Below, in pieces: positions 8,384 to 16,534 of a stretch of DNA of 64,000 nucleotides. The DNA lies in contig NZ_CP049865.1 in the NCBI RefSeq assembly GCF_011393335.1, positions 1 through 64,000 on the forward strand, read 5' to 3'. Position numbers and translations under genes: made by a program. Below the pieces are notes generated by a model that had not been told where the DNA came from, did no database searches, and saw only the letters and a list, made by a program, of their open reading frames with translations. How positions within the stretch are numbered: the first letter of the stretch is position 1; the number at the start of each line of letters is the position of its first letter. Source of the DNA: Propioniciclava coleopterorum (GTDB lineage Bacteria; Actinomycetota; Actinomycetes; Propionibacteriales; Propionibacteriaceae).

Positions 8384-8650
8384 TCAGAGCTGTTGGCCGA
8401 GGTTGATGAGCCAGTTCATCCACGCGACCCCGGCTCCGGCGAGTGCAGCGGCTCCGACCGAGACGAGGACTCCGATGCGGCCTTTGCTTGCGGTGGAGTA
8501 GTTGCCGTGGGCGGATGCGATGGCCCACACGATCGCGGAGACGGTCAGCATGAGCACCGCCACGATGAGCACGAACGTGAGGAGTGCGCCGACGACGGCG
8601 CGAAGGTCGCCGATGCCGCCGAGGCCGTCGAAGTCAGGGAAGACGCCCAT
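8384..8650 (-). CDS. DUF6112-like two-helix membrane protein (copy B)
   Basis: An 88-residue protein beginning MGVFPDFDGLGGIGDLRAVV, with two hydrophobic helices (VGALLTFVLIVAVLMLTVSA and IGVLVSVGAAALAGAGVAWM). This matches the DUF6112-type proteins of actinobacterial conjugative elements. ATG 8650 has AGGG 8 nt upstream; an alternative GTG at 8659 overlaps the stop of the hydrolase gene (GTGA) and would add three residues. It is paralogous to the 6801-7124 protein. The position between the cell-wall hydrolase and TrbL-like genes points to a structural role in the mating channel, possibly as a pilin-like subunit. Confidence 0.8.
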   Translation of the reverse strand: MGVFPDFDGLGGIGDLRAVVGALLTFVLIVAVLMLTVSAIVWAIASAHGNYSTASKGRIGVLVSVGAAALAGAGVAWMNWLINLGQQL

Positions 8651-8655
8651 CTCGG

Positions 8656-10272
8656 TCACCCTGCTTTCACGGTGACGTGGAGGTGATCGCTGTGCGATCC
8701 CGTGATTGAGGTGGGGTCGTGCATTCCGCCGCCGTTGTAAGGTCGCCAGCCGTCGGCGTCGCGGCTGACGGACCAGATTTGACCTTGCCAGATGAGGTAC
8801 TCGACGCCGAGGACACCTGCGTTGTCTTTCATCCAGTTCGTCACGGCCCATCCGGCGTCCAGCTGGGCGGGGTTGGGGCGCTGGCCGATCCGGTTCCCGA
8901 AGGTGATGTCACACGCCCGCCCGAGCGGGTGCTCGGACTTGGTGCCGGGGCGCGGTGAGTAGCAGCCCCAGCCAGTGTCCGGGAACGCCGCGAGGGTCTG
9001 CTGGTAGAGGTGCAGCAGCCGCGCGGTGATCTTCCCGCCGCTCGTGGGATCGTCGACGAGCCGGTCGGGGTCGCCATCGACACCGGTGGGCGGTCCTGCG
9101 GTTCCCGCCGTACGGCAGGCGGCGGGTGATCCGGTGGTCGCTTCGGGGAGGTTCGCGGCCCCGTGCTGGTTGAGCCAGGCGGCGGGGTCGATAAAGTCGC
9201 CATTCGTGCCGCCTTGGCGGACCTCGAAGTGCAGGTGCGCTCCGGTGGAGTAGCCGGAGGAGCCGACATCGCCGATGTGCTGGCCCGCCCGTACGTGGTC
9301 GCCGGTTTTGACGTGGATGCCGTGCTGCCACATGTGCGCATAGGCGGTGGCGATCTTCTGTCCGTCGATGGTGTGCTCGATGACGATGAGTCCGCCGTAG
9401 CCGCCCGTGTATTCGGCCACGGTCACGGTACCGTCGGCGGCGGCGAGGATCGGGGTGCCGTCGGGGGCTCCGAAGTCTGCGCCGCTGTGCAGCTTGTACT
9501 CGCCGGTGATCGGGTGCACGCGCATCCCGAACGGCGAGGTCGCCACCCAGGTTCCTTCCGGGAGCGGAAACACCACCCGCGTTGATGAGGAGACCGGCCC
9601 GCCTGCGCCCGAGGGTGCCGCGCCAGAGCCGCCGGTTGTCAGGGTCGCAAGGATGCTGTCGGCGACCGGCTCGTAGTTGCGGTAGCGGTCTGGGTAGGCG
9701 GAGACTTCGACGGCTTGGGCGGCTTCGCCGGGGTCCATCTGCTGCCAGCCGGGGATGTCGAGCAGACCGCGCGGGCTCGGGTAGTTCGGGCCGGTCGGTC
9801 CGCCGAAGAACGCGCGTGCTTGATAGGTGGGGTCCATGAGTTCGGCGACAGTGCCCCAGCCCGACTGTGGGCGCATTTGGAACAGGCCGAGGGAGTCGTG
9901 GTCTGAGCCGTTGCCGTCGTTGGGGTAGTTCGCGCTCTCGGGGTAGGTGCCGGTGTTCGACAGCATCCGTAGCGTGGACTCGGTGAGCGCTGCCATGAGC
10001 GCGATCTTGATTCCCGGCCGTCCCACGCTGTCGGTGCTGTTGCCGGTGGCGATGATCGTGGCGGCGTGGGTGAGCTGCTGCCGGTTCAGCGTGAACGTCT
10101 CACCGTTGACCGTGGTCACGGTGAGCGAGTCCGGAACGGGTCCGAGGTGAACGGTGCCCGTGGTGATGCAGTTGGCGGCGGCTGGGTTCATCAGTGCCCC
10201 GATCCCGAGCAGGATGACGGACGGGGCGAGGAACATGAGCGCGAGGGCTGCGATGGCTGTCTTGCGGAACAT
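8656..10272 (-). CDS. Secreted cell-wall hydrolase: lysozyme-like + M23 + ARB_07466-like domains
   Basis: Membrane-anchored or secreted peptidoglycan hydrolase of 538 residues, expected to open the wall locally for the mating channel (VirB1/TcpG-like role). A signal or anchor helix at residues 5-30 (TAIAALALMFLAPSVILLGI) is followed by a lysozyme-like region (about 75-200; ALTESTLRML, DSLGLFQMRPQSGWG). An M23/LytM peptidase domain (about 240-370) has the zinc ligands in LHSGADF near residue 260 and HLHFEV near 345. The C-terminal domain (about 410-538; RACDITFG, SDHLHVTV) resembles ARB_07466-like domains. It lies in the tra operon 9 nt downstream of a single-pass membrane protein gene. Confidence 0.85.
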   Translation of the reverse strand: MFRKTAIAALALMFLAPSVILLGIGALMNPAAANCITTGTVHLGPVPDSLTVTTVNGETFTLNRQQLTHAATIIATGNSTDSVGRPGIKIALMAALTESTLRMLSNTGTYPESANYPNDGNGSDHDSLGLFQMRPQSGWGTVAELMDPTYQARAFFGGPTGPNYPSPRGLLDIPGWQQMDPGEAAQAVEVSAYPDRYRNYEPVADSILATLTTGGSGAAPSGAGGPVSSSTRVVFPLPEGTWVATSPFGMRVHPITGEYKLHSGADFGAPDGTPILAAADGTVTVAEYTGGYGGLIVIEHTIDGQKIATAYAHMWQHGIHVKTGDHVRAGQHIGDVGSSGYSTGAHLHFEVRQGGTNGDFIDPAAWLNQHGAANLPEATTGSPAACRTAGTAGPPTGVDGDPDRLVDDPTSGGKITARLLHLYQQTLAAFPDTGWGCYSPRPGTKSEHPLGRACDITFGNRIGQRPNPAQLDAGWAVTNWMKDNAGVLGVEYLIWQGQIWSVSRDADGWRPYNGGGMHDPTSITGSHSDHLHVTVKAG

Positions 10273-10281
10273 GGCGGGACC

Positions 10282-10974
10282 TCAGCGGAGGGGGTTGTCG
10301 AGTTGGGACAGCCGCAGCAAGTGGCAGGTCGGATATGTCGGGGCGCAGACCACGAACACGGTGAACGAGACGGAATGCTCGGAGGTGACGGGCTTGCCGT
10401 TCCAGGTGCCGGAGCGGTGGCGGGTGCCCTCGATCGTGACCGCGGTCGTGCCGGGTGCGATCTGCCCGGGCTGCGCCTGCGCGACCGCGTCGGCCCACGC
10501 ATCCGGGACAAGAGAGGTGTCGATGACGAGGCGTTGGGTCGTGGCGTACTGGCGTAGTTCGATCCAGGCGTCCCGGTTCGGCAGATAGGTCGAGATGTCG
10601 GAGGCAAGCCCTGCTTGCTCGTCCCCGGAGGGGTCGCCGACGGCGAGGATCGCCGAGGTGTAGTCCAGCGGCCACAACCCCAGCGCGGTATCCCAGGCGA
10701 ACAAGGTCGTGGCTACGCCTTCGGCGAAGGTGACCGGATCGGTCGAGCGTGGCACCGCTGGAACCTTGGGCAGCGGCGGCGTTGACGGCCTTGGCGACTG
10801 GGGAGTGGTCACGGTCAGCGACGGCTCGGGGCGCGGATCGTCAGTGCTCGGGTTGCGGGGGCCGGTGAGGAGTCCGTAGACGCCGACCCCGGCCAGGAGC
10901 AGCAGAGCGATGCCAGCGGAGATGAGGGCGACGAGTCGGCGGCGGGTCTTGGTGTCAGTCGGTGCGGGGCTCAT
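10282..10974 (-). CDS. Single-pass membrane protein of the transfer operon
   Basis: A 230-residue protein with a short basic N-terminus (TDTKTRRRL), one membrane helix (VALISAGIALLLLAGVGVYG), a Pro/Ser/Thr-rich linker and a globular extracytoplasmic domain ending VCAPTYPTCHLLRLSQLD. This layout is like VirB8/TcpC-type periplasm-facing components, but I see no diagnostic motif, so the comparison is only structural. ATG 10974 is chosen as the first start that places the basic region directly before the helix; no strong Shine-Dalgarno is seen. It ends 9 nt before the hydrolase gene. Confidence 0.7.
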   Translation of the reverse strand: MSPAPTDTKTRRRLVALISAGIALLLLAGVGVYGLLTGPRNPSTDDPRPEPSLTVTTPQSPRPSTPPLPKVPAVPRSTDPVTFAEGVATTLFAWDTALGLWPLDYTSAILAVGDPSGDEQAGLASDISTYLPNRDAWIELRQYATTQRLVIDTSLVPDAWADAVAQAQPGQIAPGTTAVTIEGTRHRSGTWNGKPVTSEHSVSFTVFVVCAPTYPTCHLLRLSQLDNPLR

Positions 10975-11021
10975 GCCTGGCAGGTACACACCCGCCACCG
11001 GCAGAGCGGCGGAACGTCAGC

Positions 11022-12017
11022 TCAGAGTGCGCGCAGGATCGGCTGTGCTGCGTGGGTCTCGCGGGCGGCGTGGAGGTCGTCGGCGAAGCGGGCGGTGTGT
11101 TCGGCGACGGTGAGGAAGTTCTCGTACTGGTCGTCGGTCAGTTCGACGGCGAGCACGTCGATGTCGTAATGGGTCCACCAGTTGGCGAGTTCGCCCCAGG
11201 TCTGGACGAACGCCCGAACCGGATACCGGACCGGCGGCGCGTCGTCGGGCACGAGCGGCTTCGGTCGGGGCGTGGGTTTCTTGCCCTTCTTCATCGCGTT
11301 GGCCCGGGCGACGGCATCCTCAGCGAGTGCGTGCATCGTCGCCTCCCGCACCTCACGCGCCGCATCAGCAGATTCACGGATCGCCTGGTAGATCGGATGC
11401 ACCGGGTCGCCTGCTTCGATCCGCTCCAACGCGGCTGTCGCTTCGGCGCGGAGTGTCTCGGGTTGGGCGGGGTTGGCGGCGATCTCTTCGATGTAGCCGA
11501 CCTTCTCCAGCGTGGTGTGTGAAGCGCCGCCGGGGATCATCGCGGCCGCCAGTTCGCGTGCGTCGCCGAGCGCGCCTGACGGTCCCGCAAATTTTGCGGG
11601 ACCGTCATTTCCCGGCTGGTGTTCGGCGCTGAACTGGGTGGCGGACTTCCGGCGGGCGGCGTCTTCGGCCATGACTTGCTTGATCTCGCGGTAGAGACCG
11701 GCGGCTTCGAGCTGGTTGTAGGGCTTGTGGAGCATGTTGTCGTCCTGCTCCGCGAGGAGCCTTCCGAGCCGGTCCGAGAGTCCGCCGCGTACCCAGACAC
11801 TGACGGTGCGCCAGCCGAGCATCTTGATCGCCGCCAGGCGGCGTGCCCCGCAGACGAGCACGCCGTCGATGGTGATCGTCAACGGCTGAAGCAGCCCGTC
11901 GCGGTCGATGGACGCGGCGAGTGCGTCGAGGTCGCCGAGGTCGGTGCGGTGCCGGGTTCCGACGATCAGGGAATCGACGGCCCGGTCGAGCTGCACGCCC
12001 GTCTCGGTGTCGGTCAT
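11022..12017 (-). CDS. ParB N-terminal-domain protein
   Basis: A 331-residue ParB/RepB/Spo0J-type protein. The N-terminal ParB domain includes DLGDLDALAASIDRDGLLQP (about 27-46), GVLVCGARRLAAIKMLGWR and the downstream motif HKPYNQLEAAGLYREIK near residues 96-112, the usual box after the ParB/Srx fold. The C-terminal half (about 230-331) is Lys/Pro-rich, then ALA-rich with no recognised domain. It probably acts in maintenance or transfer-related DNA binding; no ParA gene is visible nearby. A perfect 31-bp palindrome lies inside the coding region (11577-11607). It starts at ATG 12017, 2 nt after the stop of the upstream gene. Confidence 0.8.
   Translation of the reverse strand: MTDTETGVQLDRAVDSLIVGTRHRTDLGDLDALAASIDRDGLLQPLTITIDGVLVCGARRLAAIKMLGWRTVSVWVRGGLSDRLGRLLAEQDDNMLHKPYNQLEAAGLYREIKQVMAEDAARRKSATQFSAEHQPGNDGPAKFAGPSGALGDARELAAAMIPGGASHTTLEKVGYIEEIAANPAQPETLRAEATAALERIEAGDPVHPIYQAIRESADAAREVREATMHALAEDAVARANAMKKGKKPTPRPKPLVPDDAPPVRYPVRAFVQTWGELANWWTHYDIDVLAVELTDDQYENFLTVAEHTARFADDLHAARETHAAQPILRAL
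11577..11607. repeat. Perfect 31-bp palindrome inside ParB-like gene
   Basis: Two 15-bp arms, TGACGGTCCCGCAAA and TTTGCGGGACCGTCA, flank a single T. The arms are perfect. The palindrome lies in the codons for NDGPAKFAGPSG of the ParB-like protein. It could be a protein-binding (parS-like) site or a strong RNA hairpin; no T-tract follows on either strand. Confidence 0.7.
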
Positions 12018-12019
12018 CG

Positions 12020-12886
12020 CTACTCACCGCCCCGATGCCTGGGGGCCACGAGGGCGAGGGCGAGGATCAGGTCATCGTCGCGCAGCAGCAGGTCCAAGGT
12101 CTCGCCGAGGAGCAGCCGCAGCAGCACCCCGCGGCCTGCGCTGGTTGCCGCGTAGGCGGGGTGCGGGTTCCCGAGCAGCGCCCGCAGCAGCGCGGTCCAG
12201 GTGCGGCGGGGCAGGTCGAGGAGCACGCGGGCGTGCCGATCCCGCCGCAGTGCTTCGTAGGTGGATTGGCGGGTTCCGGCTTTGGTGAGGGCGCCGCAGA
12301 CGTGCTCGACCGAGGCCCTGGCGGTGTCGGTCGGCCAGTCGAGTAGGCATAGCAGCGCGATCGCGTCCTCTGCCGCCGAGGTGGCCGACATGCAGGCCTG
12401 CGCCGACCCCAGCAGATCGTGCGGGTCGGCCTCACGGTCGCTGAGCAGATCGTCGGAGACCTGCAACGACGGGTGGTACTCCGAGAGTGCGGTGTCGCGG
12501 TCGGAGAACCGTTCGGGATCGTGGAACGCCGAGACGTGGGAGCGGCGGGCCTGGTGCACCGAGCAGAGCAGGCCTTGGGCTCGTTCTTCGTAGATGCAGG
12601 TGATCCGCACGGCATGGGTGATGATCGCCCACGGGTCGTTGGCGTCACGGGTGGAGCGGTTCTGCATCGCGTCGAACGCAGCCGCGACCGCCTCCCAGGT
12701 ATCGAGGCGGTGCTTGCGTGCCAGAACCTTGTACTTCTCGGCGGCGAACTCCATCAGATCGCGCGCGACAGGATCATTGACCCACGCGTCCTCACCGCCG
12801 GTGTGGAGCCGGTGGAGCAGAGCCCGCAGGCCCTCACCTGTCGTGAAATCCTCGGCCTCGGTGTGGGGGTTGGTGGTTGTGGTCAT
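12020..12886 (-). CDS. Conserved hypothetical ICE protein
   Basis: A 288-residue acidic, Ala/Leu/Arg-rich soluble protein between a small Arg-rich protein gene and the ParB-like gene. ATG 12886 has AGGAGGTG upstream; the frame stays open to 12967 but that extension lacks a binding site. The stretch WAIITHAVRITCIYEERAQG and the following CSVHQARR loosely recall helical segments of sigma-factor-like proteins, but I see no clear region 2 or 4, so no function is assigned. A 93-bp gap to the upstream gene may hold a local promoter or just the strong ribosome binding site. Confidence 0.7.
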   Translation of the reverse strand: MTTTTNPHTEAEDFTTGEGLRALLHRLHTGGEDAWVNDPVARDLMEFAAEKYKVLARKHRLDTWEAVAAAFDAMQNRSTRDANDPWAIITHAVRITCIYEERAQGLLCSVHQARRSHVSAFHDPERFSDRDTALSEYHPSLQVSDDLLSDREADPHDLLGSAQACMSATSAAEDAIALLCLLDWPTDTARASVEHVCGALTKAGTRQSTYEALRRDRHARVLLDLPRRTWTALLRALLGNPHPAYAATSAGRGVLLRLLLGETLDLLLRDDDLILALALVAPRHRGGE

Positions 12887-12979
12887 GGTGTCGGCACCTC
12901 CTGGCAGGTAGGTGCGCGCTCGCTCCCACGAACGCTCCCCTCCTGCGGTGGTTGCCGTCTGGACCATGACCTGCCACCT

Positions 12980-13408
12980 TCACCCGATCCCGACCCCAGG
13001 CCGCGTCGGGGCCGAGGTGGTGACGGTGCGCCGCCCGAACGCCGTGATCGGCGGCAACCGCCTCGCGCGGTCGCGTGCTGCCTGCATCCCGACCCGCAAG
13101 GGTGTGCGGGTGCGGCGGGCGAGCTCGGCTTGGAAGTCCAGGCCGCGCCCGGCGACGTTCGCCGAATGCCGGGCCATCAGATCGGTCGGGCGCACCCACT
13201 CCACACCCCGACCACGAACCACCGCGACGCGCTGCTTCTCCGTGCGAGCGACCTGCGCGGCACGCACCGCCTCCGGCGTCGTCGAGGCTTCAACGGCAGG
13301 ATCACGGTTCTGGCGCGGCACGGAGAGTGCCTCGTCTGCCGGGGTAGGCACGACGCGCTGCGGATCGCGGCGCGGATCAACGTGCTGAGGGCTGTCGGTG
13401 GTGTTCAC
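12980..13408 (-). CDS. Small basic hypothetical ICE protein
   Basis: A 142-residue basic protein starting at GTG 13408, with GGAGGAG 8 nt upstream and a GTGA overlap with the stop of the DUF2637/HTH gene. It is Arg/Pro-rich with a recognisable core VEWVRPTDLMARHSANVAG followed by FQAELARRTRTPLR and a tail RRLPPITAFGRR. I have seen this kind of core only in uncharacterised proteins of actinobacterial mobile elements. Its charge suggests nucleic-acid binding, possibly in DNA processing for transfer; this is inference. Confidence 0.65.
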   Translation of the reverse strand: MNTTDSPQHVDPRRDPQRVVPTPADEALSVPRQNRDPAVEASTTPEAVRAAQVARTEKQRVAVVRGRGVEWVRPTDLMARHSANVAGRGLDFQAELARRTRTPLRVGMQAARDRARRLPPITAFGRRTVTTSAPTRPGVGIG

Positions 13409-14147
13409 GGGGTTGTCTCCTCCCGCTCGTCGGCGGACTCGGTGATGTCAGTAGCAAGGTGTGCGGGGGCGAACCAGCGGCCCACAGTTGAGGGATGCAC
13501 GCCGAGCTCGCGGGCGATCCGCTTGTTCGACCACCCCGCCCCACGCAGCTCCCACCCCAACGCACGACGATCCGCCGGATCGAGCAACTCGGCCTCAGCA
13601 TGCGCAGACGCAGGAGCAGATGTCAGCTCCGCGCCACCAGACGACGAGGGTGCCGCTCCCAGCGCGCTCGGCGCTGACTCGGCGGAGGTCTCGGCGAACA
13701 CGGTGACCTCGCGCCGGTCCGGTGTCTCCGGTCCCGGCGCGGGCTTGGGGTGCGGGTGAGGATCACGGTGAGGTGGGTGATCGCGAGCAGCACGACGGGT
13801 GGGACGGCGGCGACGGAGGCGGCGAGGATGCCGGGCACGTCGGCGTCGGCGGCGACGACGGCGTGGATCGCGTTCGCGGTGACCGACACGAGAGCACCAC
13901 CGGTCAGGAGCGCCCAGGGGTACCAGGCGGAGCGTTGCCCGGCGAGCGCGACGACGGCGACAGTCGCGACGACGATGATTCCGTCCACGATCAGCGGCCA
14001 CGCCCACGCCTGCCCAGCCCCGATCCCCGAACGCGCAGCAAGATCGGCCAGCGCGGTGAACGACAACCAAAACGCCCCTGCGGCGATGAACACCGTCCCC
14101 ACCACCGCCGTCCCAGCCGCCCACCGTCGCGGACTCGTCTCACGCAT
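13405..14147 (-). CDS. DUF2637 membrane protein with C-terminal HTH, apparent frameshift
   Basis: The N-terminal part (frame beginning ATG 14147, overlapping the primase stop as TGATG) has four hydrophobic helices, including AAGTAVVGTVFIAAGAFWL, AWPLIVDGIIVVATVAVVAL and VPPVVLLAITHLTVILT, a DUF2637-type domain. After LTVILTRTP the frame breaks. The coding signal continues in another frame as KPAPGPETPDRREVTVFAET and a C-terminal helix-turn-helix, GAGWSNKRIARELGVHPSTV, to a stop at 13405. One extra C in the CCCC of the minus-strand ACCCCAAGC (near 13750) joins both and makes 248 codons. The literal frame would instead run to 13623 with an Arg/Pro tail. DUF2637 proteins of plasmids often carry such a regulatory tail. 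Confidence 0.75.
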
Positions 14148-15073
14148 CACAACCCCGCCCTCCCGGCCGAGACCACGGGCGAGGGCGCCGGGCGCGAGCA
14201 CCACTGGTCCGAACCCCGCACCCGATTGGCAGAGGCGGCTTCTGTGGTGGTGGCGCGGTAGGCCGACCGCACGGTCGTGGCGATCTCACGCTCACTGAGT
14301 CCGGCCTGCGCTGCGGCTGGGCCGAGTGCATCGAGTGCGTCGGCGGGTGGGGTGCCGTTCTCGGCGAGGCGGCAGGCAGCCCAGAACAGGCCCCGGTTCC
14401 GTTCGCCCTCACCACGGCTCGCGACCCAGGCCGCGAGGCGGTCAGCATCTACCGTCGCAGCCGCGCCTTCACTTCGCACTGGCGCTGCGGGCCGGGGGCC
14501 GAGGAAGTCCCGGAGCCGTGCGGCATCGACGGGTCCGACAGAGTTGGCGGCGATGTCGGCGATCTCGTAGCGCCGCAGGGTGCCGTCGATGGTGCGGCAG
14601 GAGGGCGGCGCGATGATGTAGCCGCCGTCGCCCCGGAAATCGACCCCCGCGCCTGCGGCCTGCCACGACCGCTGCACTGCACCCGGCGCGGCTGGGAAGT
14701 AGGCGTGCGCGCCGCCGGTCGGGGTCCGCACCAGCAGACCCGCCCCATCCACCAAACCCGCAGCCGCGGCACGCCGCCAGGCAGCGCGGCCATCGACAGG
14801 GCCGTGAACATCGACATCCACCACGACGACACCCGAGGCCTCGCCGGTGGGGAGGCCGATGTTCGCGTCCGGTGTCCGTGACCACCACGCGGCAACCTGC
14901 CCGGGGTCGGCGGTGGCGTCGAGGAACCCGCGCCGGGTGAGCGGCCGCTTCCCCTCCGGCTCGCACGGGAACACAGGCACCCCAGCCGCTGCAAGACTTC
15001 GCGCCGCAACGGCAAGGTCCGGGGTGCGGTCCACGCGGATGAGCGCAGCAAGAACGTCGAAAGGCTCAGCCAT
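14147..15073 (-). CDS. Bifunctional DNA primase/polymerase (prim-pol) domain protein
   Basis: A 308-residue replication protein. The prim-pol domain spans about 15-200: RSLAAAGVPVFPCEPEGKRP, the acidic catalytic VVVVDVDVHG near residue 85, TPTGGAHAYF and VDFRGDGGYIIAPPS. The C-terminal third (about 205-308) holds a helical region with AAWVASRGEGERNRGLFWAA, as in plasmid and phage primases. No helicase domain follows, so it probably works with a separate helicase during conjugative DNA replication. Start is ATG 15073 (TGATG overlap with the ArdC-like gene) or GTG 15076. Confidence 0.85.
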   Translation of the reverse strand: MAEPFDVLAALIRVDRTPDLAVAARSLAAAGVPVFPCEPEGKRPLTRRGFLDATADPGQVAAWWSRTPDANIGLPTGEASGVVVVDVDVHGPVDGRAAWRRAAAAGLVDGAGLLVRTPTGGAHAYFPAAPGAVQRSWQAAGAGVDFRGDGGYIIAPPSCRTIDGTLRRYEIADIAANSVGPVDAARLRDFLGPRPAAPVRSEGAAATVDADRLAAWVASRGEGERNRGLFWAACRLAENGTPPADALDALGPAAAQAGLSEREIATTVRSAYRATTTEAASANRVRGSDQWCSRPAPSPVVSAGRAGL

Positions 15074-16146
15074 CACAGCCCCCGTCCCGCCAACACCGGC
15101 ACCGCATGCGGCCGATCTGGCTCAAGCTGCCGAGCCGCTGCGCGGGTCGGCTTCGCAGTCGGGGTGTCTCGTTCCAGCCCAAGTGGGGTGCCGTCGCTGA
15201 GCTGCGGGGTGTCGAGCTGGTCGAGGATCGCCAGCGCAGTCTTCCGTACTCGTTCGCCGGTGGCCTGAACGATCTGGGCGGGTTCTTTGTCGTCGGCGCG
15301 GGTGGCCCAGGTCGAGACGTACGGGATCGTGTAACCGTCGGTGGTCATGCCGTGCGCGGCACCGATCATCAGCGCGACCGACTCGGCTTCGACCTCGCGG
15401 ATACCGCGATGCTGCCGCACCTCCACGTCGTCGGGGTCGTGCATCATCACATGCGCCAGCTCGTGCGCCAGCGTCTTCACCCGTGCGGCAGGAGGCATGT
15501 TCTCCCGCACCGACACCGTGCGCGCCTCGTAGTCGGTCATGCCATTCGCGCCCATGATCGCCATCTCGTCCGCCACGGAGACAACCTCGAACCCGGCCGC
15601 TCGTATCTGCGCGGCGAGACCGTCCCAGAGCCCTGCGGGGGCTTCGCCCTCCAACAGCACCGGCGTGGGGGTGGCGGGGAGGGGTTCGCCGTCGGTCTGG
15701 GAGACATCCCACACATAGGCGGGCCGGGCGCCGACCATGCGGGAGCGCACCACCTCACCGGGCTTCGGCTTCTCCCTCGGCCCCAGCCGCCGCCACGAAC
15801 CAGAATCCGACGGCGTAGCCGTGGCGAACCTGCCCGTCACAGGGGCGAAGATCATGTAGCCCGGCTGGCCCTTCATCACCTGACGCCCCAACCCCTGCCA
15901 CTGCCGATACCCCGCAACGAGAGTCGGGAACGGCTCGGGCACCCGGCCGGCGTCGAACGCGACCTGGTGCTGCACCCAAATCAACATCGTGTTGTTGAAC
16001 GACCGGGAGCGGAACCTCGCGGAGAACGCGAGCGCCTCGCGCCAGTCATCACCGGAGACAAGCTGTTCGACCGCGCTCGTCAGCTTCTCGTGCAGCTCGT
16101 CGAGCTTCGCCTCACGCGCCGCCCGCTGCTCGGATGTTGCTGCCAT
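15073..16146 (-). CDS. ArdC-like ssDNA-binding domain plus zincin metallopeptidase
   Basis: A 357-residue protein, first gene of the minus-strand transfer operon. The N-terminal ArdC-type domain (about 15-150) has the typical SFNNTMLIWVQHQ and MKGQPGYMIFAPV. The C-terminal zincin domain carries LAHELAHVMMHD near residue 229 and a downstream EVEAESVALMIGAA, giving HExxH plus distal Glu. ArdC-type proteins are antirestriction factors that protect incoming single-stranded DNA, so early expression after transfer would make sense. ATG 16146 has AGGAG in the preceding bases. Upstream sequence to 16323 stays open but has no coding look, and the operators lie beyond it. Confidence 0.85.
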   Translation of the reverse strand: MAATSEQRAAREAKLDELHEKLTSAVEQLVSGDDWREALAFSARFRSRSFNNTMLIWVQHQVAFDAGRVPEPFPTLVAGYRQWQGLGRQVMKGQPGYMIFAPVTGRFATATPSDSGSWRRLGPREKPKPGEVVRSRMVGARPAYVWDVSQTDGEPLPATPTPVLLEGEAPAGLWDGLAAQIRAAGFEVVSVADEMAIMGANGMTDYEARTVSVRENMPPAARVKTLAHELAHVMMHDPDDVEVRQHRGIREVEAESVALMIGAAHGMTTDGYTIPYVSTWATRADDKEPAQIVQATGERVRKTALAILDQLDTPQLSDGTPLGLERDTPTAKPTRAAARQLEPDRPHAVPVLAGRGL

Positions 16147-16534
16147 GACCGGGTCTCCTCTCGCGACCACCACGACGCTGTGGGACGCGGCGGTACACCT
16201 TCGAGGTAGGCACCCCCGTCCGCCACCGTGGCCGGGAACCCGCTGTGCCGACCTCACTGGACGGCTCGGTGCAGTGGCGCGCCCTGGCGAGTGGCCGCGT
16301 GGGATCGTTGCGGGAGCGTGCATCGTTCACCTCCTCTCAGGCGAGAGCAGACTCGGCCGAGCAATCCGTTGAGCATGCTCAACCGGGTCGGAGTTCCTAT
16401 CACAGCACGGCCGTTGGGCATGCGCAACCCTTGATTTGTGCATGCCCAACACCTAGAGTTGAGCATGCACAACCACCCTTCGGGGTGGACAGATCGACGC
16501 CTTGCCCGTCGCGAAGGGAAAGGGGGTCAGTCGC
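16147..16534. promoter_or_regulatory. Divergent control region between transfer operon and regulator gene
   Basis: A 388-bp gap between the ArdC-like gene (minus) and the HTH regulator gene (plus). It holds four copies of the 16-bp palindrome GTTGNGCATGCNCAAC at 16368, 16413, 16435 and 16458 but no gene I can support. Promoters for both directions are expected here; I could not choose -35/-10 boxes with confidence. Confidence 0.7.
16368..16473. repeat. Four palindromic operators GTTGNGCATGCNCAAC
   Basis: Copies: 16368-16383 GTTGAGCATGCTCAAC (perfect palindrome), 16413-16428 GTTGGGCATGCGCAAC, 16435-16450 TTTGTGCATGCCCAAC, 16458-16473 GTTGAGCATGCACAAC. Spacing is 45, 22 and 23 bp, so the last three are about two helical turns apart. 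They lie between the regulator gene and the transfer operon and are the probable binding sites of the ImmR-like repressor. Confidence 0.8.

Noticed and set aside
13623-14204. DUF2637 protein ending with an Arg/Pro tail as read literally
   Set aside because: The HTH-containing C-terminus in the adjacent frame ends with a GTGA overlap to the next operon gene, so a missing base is the better explanation.
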